Source: Bathynomus jamesi
Lineage: Eukaryota; Arthropoda; Malacostraca; Isopoda; Cirolanidae
Length of the DNA: 64,000 bases
NCBI GenBank assembly: GCA_023014485.1
Contig: JAJOZX010000872.1
Span: 891,001 to 955,000, forward strand
Direction of reading: 5' to 3'
In this document: in pieces, positions 34,325-44,272 of the stretch
Layout of the letters: each line of letters begins with the position of its first letter
Position numbering within the stretch: the first letter of the stretch is position 1
Made by a program: the position numbers and the translations under genes
The notes under the pieces: generated by a model
What the model was told of the DNA's origin: nothing
What the model saw: only the letters and a program-made list of their open reading frames with translations
Databases searched by the model: none

Positions 34325-34670
34325 AAGGTCTTTTGAAGACCATACACAGCTTTTAAGCCCCAGCAATTTACCAGCAATTTACCAGCAATCAAACTACATA
34401 TGCTCAATCAAATTGAGAACTGGTGACTGGCTTGGCCACTCCAAAGGCTTCCATTTCTTCTCCTGACATGCCTTGATAGATTTGCTCATATTTTGGATCA
34501 TTGTCCTGCTACAGAGTAAAACTGCAACCCATGGACAGCTGATGAACTGAAGGAATAGCATTTTTTTTCAAGATTTTTTGATATTTCATGGAATCCATGC
34601 GTGTCCATTGATTTCCAACAAATTACCAGCCCTAGAAACAAACCTACAAACAAATACTACCATCACTATA
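34325..34670 (-). pseudogene. Tc1-like transposase C-terminal remnant
   Basis: Minus-strand frames read GNLLEINGHAW, a KYQKIL-like stretch, IPSVHQL, QDNDPK and PLEWPSQSPVLNLIEH. QDNDPK contains the second catalytic Asp. The usual WPSQSPDLNPIEH block has lost its Asp to Val. Several frameshifts are present. The right side is interrupted by the TTAA element at 34675-38191. Confidence 0.6.
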
Positions 34671-34674
34671 TTAA

Positions 34675-37600
34675 TAGCTATTGGTGTACCATTTTTGGGT
34701 CATTTTCAAAAAGTCAAGGTCCAGGAGTCTAATGTTGTGCCAAATGATGTCCTAAACACGAATTTTACAGGCATTTTCTAATCCGACAAATTTTGAATCC
34801 CCCCACCCCCCCTTGAAATTTTGCGCATCCCCTTTTCCTAAAACCCCCATATATCTCAAACACTATCAACTTTATCGAAAAATGTTATAGAATAAAAATG
34901 ATTTAGAATCAAAAGTTCTATTAGAAAAGTTCATCAAAATAGAAATTTACTTAATTTTGAAAATTTTAATTTATTTTTTAAAAATTTAAATTAAAATTAT
35001 TTTTTTGCTTGCAGTGCCTTCTTCTTAAATAAGGTGTTACCGCCACCTTTGAAGCATCACCCCAATGCAGCTTCGTGGCAATGGGCTTTGTATTTGCTAG
35101 TTATAATGCAAATCATAATTAGTTTTTATTATAACTAGCCTATACAAAGTGAGGACAACCTCAAAACTATATATATAAAAAATAAAGCTAAAAATTAACA
35201 CTATCTACAGTTGTGAGGTCCCATCGTTTTTTTTTTCCTTTATTCAACACTTTCCTCAAAAAAATAAAAAGAAACAAGTTTCCTAATTAGAAATCATTGA
35301 TATAAGAGCTTTTTAAACATAAAAATAAGAAAAGACAATTTATGGTATATTTAATAACAAAAAAAAATCAGCCTCTTCTAAATTAAAACAATCTCTGCAA
35401 ATAAAAATACCTAATCTATCTGTTAATGAACTATTCTTTACTGAGTTTCATTCTTTTAAGAGTCTCTTTACTAGGATCAGGAATTAGTCTTCTATTCTCT
35501 TCCACAATTTGCAAGACCTTGAAATTCTTCTTCATTTTGACATCTGTCATGAAAGTCTTGAACCAGCTTGATTCCTCTTTCAGCGGTATCATTGACTACT
35601 CTAATAGATGAAAGAATGTTTTTTAGTTTGTTGTAGTCATCGACCTCTTCCCATGTTGATGCTGGTTTCTTTATCCATGAGTCTGGTTTTGACCCACAGC
35701 ATTGAAATAAATGCCATGAAATTGGACCTACTAGCTGATGAAGCTTTGTGTCTTCCTTTAAAATGGGGAAAACAGGTTGCCCACATACATAATTTTCTGG
35801 AACTGGATATTTGTTTAAGGATTTTGCGATCTTATCTTTTTCATCATTACTTAGCAATCCAAAGAAACTCAAAGGGACCACTTCCTCCGTCAAATACCAG
35901 TAATGATTGGCAAAAGATTTCAAAGCAGCATTTGCAACTTCCCTATCTTCCTTCTTGTAATTCACCAAATCATGATAAAACTTCAGATCATTAGCTGGAC
36001 TATCTAGTGAATTAGAACATAAAAGCCAGTATTTTTCATAAATTAATGCATTAAATAGACACACACTCTTTAATTTCTTAATCAATGATTCATCATATGA
36101 TACTTGGTGGGCAAAAGCATACATTTTATTTGTATACAAAATCATTGCCATCCACCTGGCACAGTGCATTGCACCAGGTTTCCACCAATGACTGTTTTCT
36201 CTGGAAACCTCTCCTAAAAGCATTAAAGTTGTTTCAGCAACTTCCTTATAGTCATCACGTGGAAAGCAGTCAGATTTTCTTAAACATTGGGTCATAAATT
36301 CTACACATTCTTCCTTTAGGCCTCTTTGATACCTTGATTTAACATCAAGAACATTGTATGTAGATTTCGTATTAATTTTCTTCCATTTAGACTCGTGAAA
36401 TTCTTTGAATAACTCAAACTCAGGAGATTTACTTGGGCCAAAAATGGTTTCATACACAGCACACAAAACTCTTTCAGCCACATGATGGCAGCATGCTAAC
36501 CAAATCAATTTCTTTTGCAAAAGTTCTTCAAGTAACTTACAGGAACCTTTCATCCATCCTGAATTGGATGCAGTGGTATCAAATGATACTCCAAAGACAT
36601 TTTGCTTCAAGTTCCATTTTTCAATACTTTGAAATACAGAAGTGGCTTGAGACAATCCAGTGGAATCATCTATTATAGAAACTGATAAAAGTTTTTCTAC
36701 ATTTGGGTATCCAGTAACAAGTATTGCAAGGCGGTCTTCTTGTTCTGAACATGATTTAGTAAGCAGCTTGCTATCCCAATGTACTAGGCAGTGATCAGGA
36801 GGAGTAAAATCCTTGATGCAAGTTTCATATTTTTGTTTTCTTGTCTTTCGAGCGGCTCTTGCAGATGTGGTCCTGGAGAGAGAGAGTTTTTCAATATCCT
36901 TGCCACACCTAATGGCTACTGCAGCAGCAAAAACAGTCCGTTGTCCAATAGAGAGATTAAGTCTGTCTGCAGTGGAGGAAACCAATGGCGAGGCAAGAAT
37001 ATTTTTGGGGCTGGAAGCATTTGAAGGTCCTGCTGTAGGTTCTGTCGGAAACTCTTCATAGCTGTCTGTCTCAGAACTGGTCGTGCTAGAAAGAAGGGTC
37101 TCTGATGTTCTGGCTGTAGCACTCACTTGCTTCACTGATTTGTTTCTCTTTGCGTTTCTTCTCTTTCTCTAATCTAATGTACTTGCGCTGTACTTTTGAT
37201 GCATAATCTGCATCTAGCAAACCTAAACATGTTTCTCATTTTGTTCTTTGATCTTCTAAGAATGAAATATCATATGCTTTCTGAGGCTCAGTTCTCATGC
37301 GGTCTTTTTGGATTAATTCAACGGCATTTTGAGAAGAGATGTCAAAAAGGGAATCCATAATTTTCATGAAATTAGAGAGTTCATTTTCAAAGCTTGCTCT
37401 TTTTTTGTGCTTGATTAAATTATTATGCATTTCTTCTAGATTTAACAGCATCTTCCTGCCTTTAGGGTTTTTACTAATATCTATAGTAGGAATGCATGCT
37501 TTTTGCCATATTATTAGTAGCTTCTGTAGAACTTCATTAACAGTAGAATCTTTTGTAACTTTTGGACCCTTATACTGCATTCTCCGTAAATAAATAAAAT

Positions 37601-38191
37601 GGCTTAGAACATCTTTATTGGATGGTAAAACAATTTTAGATGAACTCATAATATCAGCCTGCAAGCGACCAAGAATAAAGTCATGCTGTTTTGTATCTGT
37701 TTGACTCATTTTTTTATTTATTTTTCAAATAAAGCAGTCTGAAAAGAAACAATAAGAGTAAAAACAATGCTTGTTTATTAAAATTCAATGTAAAAAAGGA
37801 TTTTTAAATTTGGATTATACTCACAATATACTCATAAATAATGTAACTTAAGCACCTTATTTTATTAATACAATAAGGTGCTCTTGGACAAAAGAAAATG
37901 AAAATTTTCAAAATTACGTAAATTTCTATCTTAATGAACTTTTCTAATAGAACGTTTGATTCTAAATCATTTTTATTCTATAACATTTTTCGATAAAGTT
38001 GATAGTTTTTTAGATATATAGGGTTTTTAGGAAAAGGGGATGGGCAAAATTTCAAGAGGGGTGGGGGGGATTCAAAATTTGTTGGATTAGAAAGCTTGTT
38101 AAATTCGTGTTTAGGACATCATTTGGCACAACATTAGACTCCTGGACCTTGACTTTTTGAAAATGACCCAAAAATGGTACACCCTACTATA
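34675..38191 (-). mobile_element. TTAA-flanked DNA transposon (3.5 kb), family not placed
   Basis: TTAA flanks both ends (34671-34674 and 38192-38195). The outermost 8 bases of the two ends differ (TAGCTATT versus TATAGTAG). Beyond them the TIRs share GGTGTACCATTTTTGGGTC and stay similar for about 300 bp, including a G/C-rich AAAAGGGGATG tract. One minus-strand gene lies inside. TTAA duplication fits piggyBac, Kolobok or Sola3. The TIR starts do not look like piggyBac (no CCC), and I cannot assign the transposase. Confidence 0.8.
35492..37709 (-). pseudogene. Transposase-like gene of the TTAA element
   Basis: The first part (37709-37236, MSQTDTKQHDF start) ends at a TGA. The same frame continues for about 30 codons (DADYASKVQRKYIRLEKE) before a one-base shift into the main frame (to 35492). 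The main frame contains LVHWDSKLL, GVSFDTTASNSGW, LIWLACCHHVAE, a HWWKPGAMHCARWM block and FGLLSNDEKD. The D in HWD, the DTT and the CCHH block are candidate catalytic or metal-binding residues (inference). I recognise it as a recurrent, otherwise undescribed metazoan family with this HWD...DTTASN...CRHH signature. One stop and one frameshift make this copy non-functional. Confidence 0.65.
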
Positions 38192-38195
38192 TTAA

Positions 38196-38944
38196 TTTTT
38201 TTTTTTTTAAAGTCTGCATTAGGATCACCATTAAGATCAGCAACCAAAGTTTCCTGGGAAGCACATTTAAATTTCTTATGACCCCTTCAGTCAATACTAT
38301 GTATTAAATGACATGGGCTAGACCCATAAATCAAAATAACTTTTTATGAGGTAGTTTTAGTCGCTTTATTCAAATTTGTCACTCATTTTTTGCAAATGCA
38401 TATTAATGGTGAACATTATGATACTAATATATATAAATACACTCATTTTTGGTCCAATGAGTATAATCTTGTTATTTTTTTCGCTACTCTATGACTTAAT
38501 TAGTTTGTTTTTCTGTTCTGGCTATTTTTTTTTCTAATTAGATTCAGTTTCATGATGTTTATGATAGAATTATGACATGCCATTCGTGTGGTTTCAACTT
38601 TGAGAACTTGATTCATCATGTACCCTAGATGAAGACAAAGCATCGGATGTTTTTATCAAATACGGTGTTATTCTCTCATCCTTAACTTGCCTGAAATATG
38701 ACAGTGAGCGCCTAATACGAAAAGATCAGAAGATATTTAGGCGAAATAACCAATATTAACTGGTTAAGTCAATTGAATACCCAGTTAGGTCAACTATACG
38801 CCCTTGATGATTGGTTAGGTTGTCGTGATATTTTTGTTAATTTAAACAAAAATGAAAGCAAACTTTTCTGGTTAATTTTGAGGTATTTTGAACGTTTCCT
38901 GTAGTAATGCGTCATTTACGAGATCTGGTAATATGAACATGTTA
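38196..38944. other. AT-rich sequence between transposons
   Basis: Contains the inverse copy of a dispersed repeat (38755-38839, partner 29038-29140). Otherwise I see nothing. Confidence 0.5.
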
Positions 38945-39000
38945 GGTTATGCTTTATTATATAAAATGTAGTCAAAAATACATTTTTCAAATGTATTTTG

Positions 39001-39620
39001 GGTTATTATATAGAAAACGGCGCAACCCGAAGTATGATGTAAAAAACATTTTATTAGGTCAATTTCGATGTGCTGAAGCCAAATCTATTAACCATTTGGT
39101 ATGCAAATTACATTTTTACAGATTATAAATAAAATTACAAGTTTTTGAAATTCATTCATTTGCCCATCATTTATGATTTGGTTCCAATAATTTTGCTCCG
39201 CGAGTCAAAGTAGTTCTTAACAGAAGCAATTTTATAACCCTTTTAAAATACGCCCTTTTAATGTTTGTATAGCAATGGAGTATGAAGGGTGTTCTGTTAG
39301 ATACATTGAAGCTATTGTAAAATATTACGAAAATGATGAAGAAGCAATTCTATTTTTCCAAAAACATGGTGTTTTGCTTTCTGAGTTGTCGTGCCCAACG
39401 TGTGGTTATTTTACTCTTAGGTTAGGTTAGTTTTCATGTGCTTGTTAGCCATTTTTTAGGCAAATGCTTCAAAATGAGTAAAATATAAATAATATTTACT
39501 CTAATTTGAAGCATTTGCACACCAAATGGTTAACAGATTTGGCTTCAGCACATCGAAATTGACCTAATAAAATATTTTTTAAATCATACTTCGGGTTGCA
39601 CCATTTTCTATATAATAACC
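39001..39620 (+). mobile_element. Merlin-like MITE with 8-bp TSD
   Basis: TIRs of about 100 bp begin GGTTATTATATAGAAAA and are mirrored at 39620. The 8-bp TSD GTATTTTG occupies 38993-39000 and 39621-39628. A GG start and 8-bp duplications fit Merlin, and the small ORF inside supports it. It is inserted in or beside another element whose right end (about 39780-39830) has a related terminal sequence. Confidence 0.75.
39275..39430 (+). CDS. Merlin-type transposase N-terminal remnant (51 aa)
   Basis: An intact small frame from ATG at 39275 to TAG at 39430. The protein has EEAILFFQKHGVLL followed by CPTCG, which matches the opening of Merlin/IS1016-type transposases (a helix, then a CxxCG zinc-binding pair). 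The rest of the transposase is deleted, so it is non-autonomous. Whether it is translated is unknown. Confidence 0.55.
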   Translation: MEYEGCSVRYIEAIVKYYENDEEAILFFQKHGVLLSELSCPTCGYFTLRLG

Positions 39621-39621
39621 G

Positions 39622-39790
39622 TATTTTGTTTGGTGTGTTTTGTTCAAATATGACCTTCATTTCTTGAGCAAATGAACAGAAATACAGTTGTCATTGCATG
39701 GCCCAAACATGTATTTCTGTTCATTTGCACAAGAAATGAATGTTATACTTCAACAGAGCACACCAAAATACACTAGAAAAATTTATTTTT
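39622..39790. repeat. Foldback next to the Merlin-like MITE
   Basis: Arms at about 39622-39690 and 39708-39790 are inverted versions of GTATTTTG..GTGTGTTTTGTTCA and GAACAGAAATACA. A spacer of about 20 bp separates them. The arm motif is related to the foldback at 6122-6330. Confidence 0.7.
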
Positions 39791-39830
39791 TAATTCAACT
39801 TCAGGCCATGTCATTTTCTGCATAATGACC

Positions 39831-40997
39831 ACCCCTTCTCCCAGAAGAGGGACTACTCCAGTCACACCCAGTTGACTCTGCCCATCCTGTCATTCCAAAC
39901 TCCTAGAACCGATCCTAGCCTGCCCTAATGCAGGCTTAAAATGGGGCAGGCCAAAACGAAAAATCTGTGGTACTTTTAAAACTAGTATAATTAAAAAAAA
40001 ATTAAGTATAATAATACACGAGATTATTTTATATAATAAATATAAGCATTACTTATTCACTTAATCATAAAACGCTTGTGTATTTTGATTTTGTTACTTA
40101 ACGAACCGCTTACTCACAATCTGAACTATCACAACCCTACCAGCATAGCAATCGATTAGACTAGGTTAAGTTCAAGGTCATATTCGCAAAGTATGCTACA
40201 GTATAGCCTACCCAGGGCCCTAGTGCTGTGCAACAATTATATAGTGTACTTGCTGTGGGTAGTAAGTTAAACAAGCGTAGCAAACCAAAACAACAGACAA
40301 CTCAACTATATACCCAATTCGACCCAAACCCCAGTATTATCTAAATAAAAACTTAGGGCTTAAAGGTTAAAAATAGATGCCAGTTCGGAAGTCGGCACTC
40401 GGAAGAATCCATTATTCTTGCCAGATTTTATGTTGAAAAAAATTAACTAACTTGCGGAAATTTAAAAATAAAAATTACAGTCACGTTTAGACAGATTTAG
40501 AAAGAGTTAAAAAAGAAGAATTTAGAAATTCATTAAGAAAAGGATTCGAATTTAGGGTAACAAAACATATTTGTGTAAATAGTTAGTTTTTTAGTGTCGA
40601 TGTTTTGGTATTATCAACGAAATTGGTATAGAGCTCAAGAAGAGACAGTGACCCCAAGCTCCAGCTCCATGCTGCTCCACTAACCCAGTTCCAGCTCCAG
40701 AGCTACTCCACTAACCCCAGTTTTATATCCTAAGTTGCTCCAGATTACGGTGTTGTTCCGGACTGATACTTTAGCGTCTTTTTATTGCACTACAGCTGTT
40801 AAGATACAAAAACTTAATGTACAATATGATAGCAAAATCATTAAGGCTAGTAATGGTGATACATAGTTGTGAGTAGTTGCAATTTGAGTAACTTTCTGAA
40901 TTGTAAGTGTAATAGAGTTTCTAATAAGTACTAAGTGTTGCAGCATTTATGCAGCTTGAATTTTAATTGGTCAGCCCAGCTAACAATTTCACGTACT
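39831..40997. other. AT-rich sequence with a GCTCCA-rich patch
   Basis: No gene. About 40648-40745 has two imperfect copies of an AGCTCCAGCTCC...CTCCACTAACCC sequence after a CAGTGACCCC. It could be a hAT MITE end, but I see no matching terminus. Confidence 0.45.
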
Positions 40998-41245
40998 GTA
41001 GATACAACGTTGTCACAACGTTGCATTTTAGTAAGAATTATGTAGCACTGTGACGTAGTACAACTTACATTTGTGTCGTCTCATTTACGTCTTCACAATG
41101 TTGTGATAGTGCGTAAACTTTACTTAGATACAACTTCGTCCCAACGTTGAGATTTAGTAAGGATTGTGATGTTACGAAGAATTTATGTAGATACAACGTT
41201 GTTTTAACGTTGAGATTTAGTAAGATTTATATTGCAATCTGACGT
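40998..41245. repeat. Repeats with ACAACGTTGT core
   Basis: Three related units start at about 40999, 41125 and 41188. Each has TAGATACAACGTTG (or a variant), AACGTTG.GATTTAGTAAG and a TGACGTA-like or TTACGAA tail. The core is palindromic. Probably a MITE array. Confidence 0.65.
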
Positions 41246-41443
41246 AAGTTTGTAGTCCAAGTTACATGATTGTAATTCAAATCTTTTATTGTATAGCCCT
41301 CACCATTTTGTACATATATATACAAACACAAATTGTTTTCAAATTTTTATTTCAGTTTGGTACACCATTATTCTAACAGTTTATATGGTCTGATATAATT
41401 AAAAAAATCAAATAATTATGACAAAAATATTTCTAAATATTAT

Positions 41444-42039
41444 TGTTAGAAAATCTAGAAGAGGAAGAGCCAGTGTTGTCCCAAGGCGATATGATGACTA
41501 AGCTGATTGATGCAGCATTGCTTGTATATATTAAGTTAAGGTGTATATATATATCCATCTCATAATTATATGGTTAGTGAAAAATTCACTTAATTTAGAG
41601 CTAGCATTTTTGGGCTCTTGTGGCATCATTGTTTGGGCACTCTTGTGGCATCATTTTTTTGGTGCGCTGCTTGTCCTTCCTACTCGTTTGTTGAATGCGG
41701 CACTTACAGGGTGTGGTCTTATAGAGAGCTCTCTTGCAATTCAGTTTGGTTGTTTAGATACAAGATTGTTGTATCGTGCAATAGTGCAGGTTGTATTGTT
41801 GCAAGGTTTAGAAAGAAGACCATAAATAGTGCCCCTTTTGTTTTTTATCTTAATTTTATGCAACTGAGGCCTAAGGTAGGCCCACATCGAGTCAGCAACC
41901 CTGAGGTAGGACCTAATAGGACCTCCAAGCCCGTAAGTTTTTAGCCTAGTTTAACTTGGGCTGTAAGTTAAACTGGCCCTTCAGAGCTTGGCCGTTCACG
42001 GCTCAGCTGGGATTCTGAACCCAATAAAATAAAAAAATA
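41444..42039 (+). mobile_element. Solo BEL/Pao LTR (596 bp)
   Basis: It starts TGTTAGAAAATCTAGAAG and matches both LTRs of the BEL element in inverse orientation (42548-43156 and 53764-54418). ATTAT flanks it at 41439-41443 and 42040-42044, a 5-bp TSD, so this is an LTR-LTR recombination product and not a fragment. Its last bases read AATA instead of the usual CA. Confidence 0.8.
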
Positions 42040-42044
42040 ATTAT

Positions 42045-42460
42045 AAATCATTAAAAAAACAGTAAATTAAAAGTCTACAAAATACAAGTAAAAAGGCAGT
42101 CCTGTCCGTCCGCCTGTCTGTAGACACCATATATCATATTTACTATTAAGCGATTCTGAACATATCATAGAAATGAATGCACTTTGCTTTGTTTCAACTT
42201 TTTACTTTAGCTCTTTAAGATTTTCATTGCTTGATACAATGGGTTCGGATGTGAATATTAAGATTTTCATTGCTGCGTTCTTTTCTATAGTTTTATTAAC
42301 TGAATAATTAACTTCCCAGTAATTAGGGTTCCTGTGGGACTCCCAATTACTGAGGCCGAAGGTCCCAGCACCGCAGGTCTAGCTAAATGGGTCCGTAGGG
42401 TTCACTTTTGCTCATATTTGTTATTTGCCTATTTGATAAAGTGGCTAATAATTACGCGAT
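42045..42460. other. AT-rich spacer
   Basis: Between the solo LTR and a (TA)n tract. I see no gene or repeat in it. Confidence 0.45.
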
Positions 42461-42473
42461 TGTATATATATAT

Positions 42474-42547
<74 letters not shown>
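42461..42547. repeat. (TA)n microsatellite
   Basis: Near-pure TA dinucleotide abutting the 3' LTR end of the BEL element. The element appears to have inserted into TA repeats, since the other end (54419-54480) is also (TA)n. Confidence 0.9.
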
Positions 42548-42551
<4 letters not shown>

Positions 42552-43156
42552 AATTTTTAATTTTATTTTTTATTTTATTGGGCTCAGAATCCCAGCCGAG
42601 TCGTGAACGGCCAAGCTCTGAAGGGCCAGTTTAACCTACAACCCAAGTTAAGCTAGACTAAAAAATTACGGACTTGGAAGTCCTATTAGGTCCTACCTCA
42701 TGGTTGCTGGCTCGATGTGGGCCTACCTTAAGCCTCAGTTGCATAAAATTAAGATAAAAACAAAAGGGGCACTATTTATGGTCTTCTTTCTAAACCTTGC
42801 AACAACACAACCTGCACCACTGCACGATGCCATAATCTTGTATCTAAACAACCAAACTGAATTGCAAGAGAGCTCTCTATAAGACCACATCCTGTAAGTG
42901 CCGCATTCAACAGACGAGTAGGAAGGACGCGCAGCGCCCAAAAAAAAAATGATGCCACAAGAGTGCCCAAACAATGATGCTAGAAGAGCCCAGAAATGCT
43001 AGTCTAAATTAAGTGAATTTTTCACTAACCTTACAATTATGAGATGGATATATATACAACTTAACTTAATATATACAAGCAATGCTGCATCAATCAGCTT
43101 AGTCATCATATCGCTTTGGAACAACAATGGCTCTTCCTCTTCTAGATTTTCTAACA
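42548..43156 (-). repeat. BEL 3' LTR
   Basis: 609 bp from TGTTAG (43156) to TTAACA (42548). The last 19 or so codons of the integrase frame, up to the stop at 43099-43101, lie inside it. A purine-rich GGTGGGGAG at 43157-43165 directly precedes it and is the likely polypurine tract. Confidence 0.85.
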
Positions 43157-44001
43157 CTCCCCACCGAAGAGGCATTGTTGTCATTACCTTCTGCAAATTT
43201 AGCCAAGCCTTCTTCATGAGGCTGTAACTCAAATGTTTCATCTTGACTATCCGTGTTTTTGCTGATTTCTAAAGCATAGAGTTTTTGTATAGGTCTCTTT
43301 AATTTTCCTCCTGAAGTCTTTACCAGTGCAGACCTAACTAAATTGTCTTTGCCAACAAACAACTCTTCAATTATGCCAAGCTTCCAGCATTGCCTTGGTC
43401 TTTCATCCCCAATCATTACCACTTCTCCCACCTTGATACAATTTGCATTGGAACCCTTTACATTGCCTGATGGGTAATAATTGAGTTCTGGCAAGTATTC
43501 TATCTGCCATCTCTTCCATAACTGATCTTGTAGCTCTTCAAGGTACTTGAACCTTCTGGTTAACTCTCCTTGAGTGCTCTGGATAGGATGCAAATCTTCT
43601 GGCAAACTGGGGCTTGATGTTAATCGTTTACCACAAAGAAAATGATTTGGTGTCAATGGTTCTGCATCCTGCATACTGTTATAAACAAAGGTGATAGGCC
43701 TACTGTTCACCATTGCTTCTACTTCACACAAAACAGTGCAGAATTTTTCTTTGCTTAAATGAGCATTAGCTAAAAGTTTCTTTAATGGACACTTTACACT
43801 TCTCACTAGCCTTTCCCAAAATCCTCCCCACCATGGTGCTCTATCAACAATAAACTCCCACTGTACGCCATGGTGTGAAAAGTAGGATTGGAATCCCTCC
43901 TCTTTTAGCAAGGACCAAACTTCTTGGAGTTCCTTTGCAGCCCTTTTGAAGGTTTTTGCATTATCCGATATGATTTTATTTGGGAAACCCCTTCTGTTCA
44001 C
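43099..44001 (-). pseudogene. BEL integrase C-terminal part
   Basis: The second half of the integrase, after the Ty3 insertion. It contains SDNAKTF (second catalytic Asp), a FIVDRAPWWGGFWERLVRS block with the third catalytic residue (E of WER) and the typical BEL PNHFLCG and RPIQKLYALE segments. A basic tail (KSRRGRAIVVPKRYDD) ends at the stop in the 3' LTR. The frame joins 48165 across the 5-bp Ty3 duplication. Integrase inserts the cDNA into the genome. Confidence 0.85.
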
Positions 44002-44032
44002 AAACCTTTTAAAGGCTAAAAGAAATACATCA

Positions 44033-44037
44033 CTACT
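44033..44037. repeat. TSD of the Ty3 element (left)
   Basis: CTACT, repeated at 48161-48165. Confidence 0.9.
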
Positions 44038-44190
44038 TGTAATGAGTCTTTACTAATTATTGTTTTCTGTGTAACAAGTCTTTACTAATTATTGTTTTCT
44101 GTGTTTCAGATCTATGCTATGTTTATGTTGAATAAAGCCTCAAATTGGCCTTTACTTTATCTCTAGCCCACTAACAAACGCGGCACCACA
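44038..44190 (+). promoter_or_regulatory. Ty3 5' LTR
   Basis: It starts TGTAATGAG and ends GCACCACA. It includes two tandem copies of a 30-bp AGTCTTTACTAATTATTG unit and an AATAAA signal at 44131-44136, so promoter and polyadenylation signals are packed in 153 bp. Confidence 0.88.
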
Positions 44191-44191
44191 A

Positions 44192-44203
44192 TTTATTCAA
44201 CAT
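44192..44203 (+). promoter_or_regulatory. Candidate self-priming site of the Ty3 element
   Basis: TTTATTCAACAT lies one base after the 5' LTR, at the primer-binding position. It is the exact reverse complement of 44125-44136 in the LTR (ATGTTGAATAAA). No TGG-type tRNA site is present. Self-priming by the transcript's own 5' region is known in the Tf1 group of Ty3 elements. Here it is a prediction. Confidence 0.6.
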
Positions 44204-44272
44204 TTCAATCAGCCATTCAGTCGGCCTTTCAGATACAGCAAGCAAATATTCATCCAGTAATCTTACTATATC

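Noticed and set aside
38945..39830. Outer Merlin-like element around the MITE at 39001-39620
   Set aside because: The terminal sequences are similar, but the flanking 8-mers do not match, so the boundaries are unsupported.
41541..41944. Plus-strand ORFs in the BEL LTR (repeated at 42735-42974 and 53992-54321)
   Set aside because: They recur because the LTR recurs. There is no domain, and the only genuine coding in the LTR is the integrase tail at its start.
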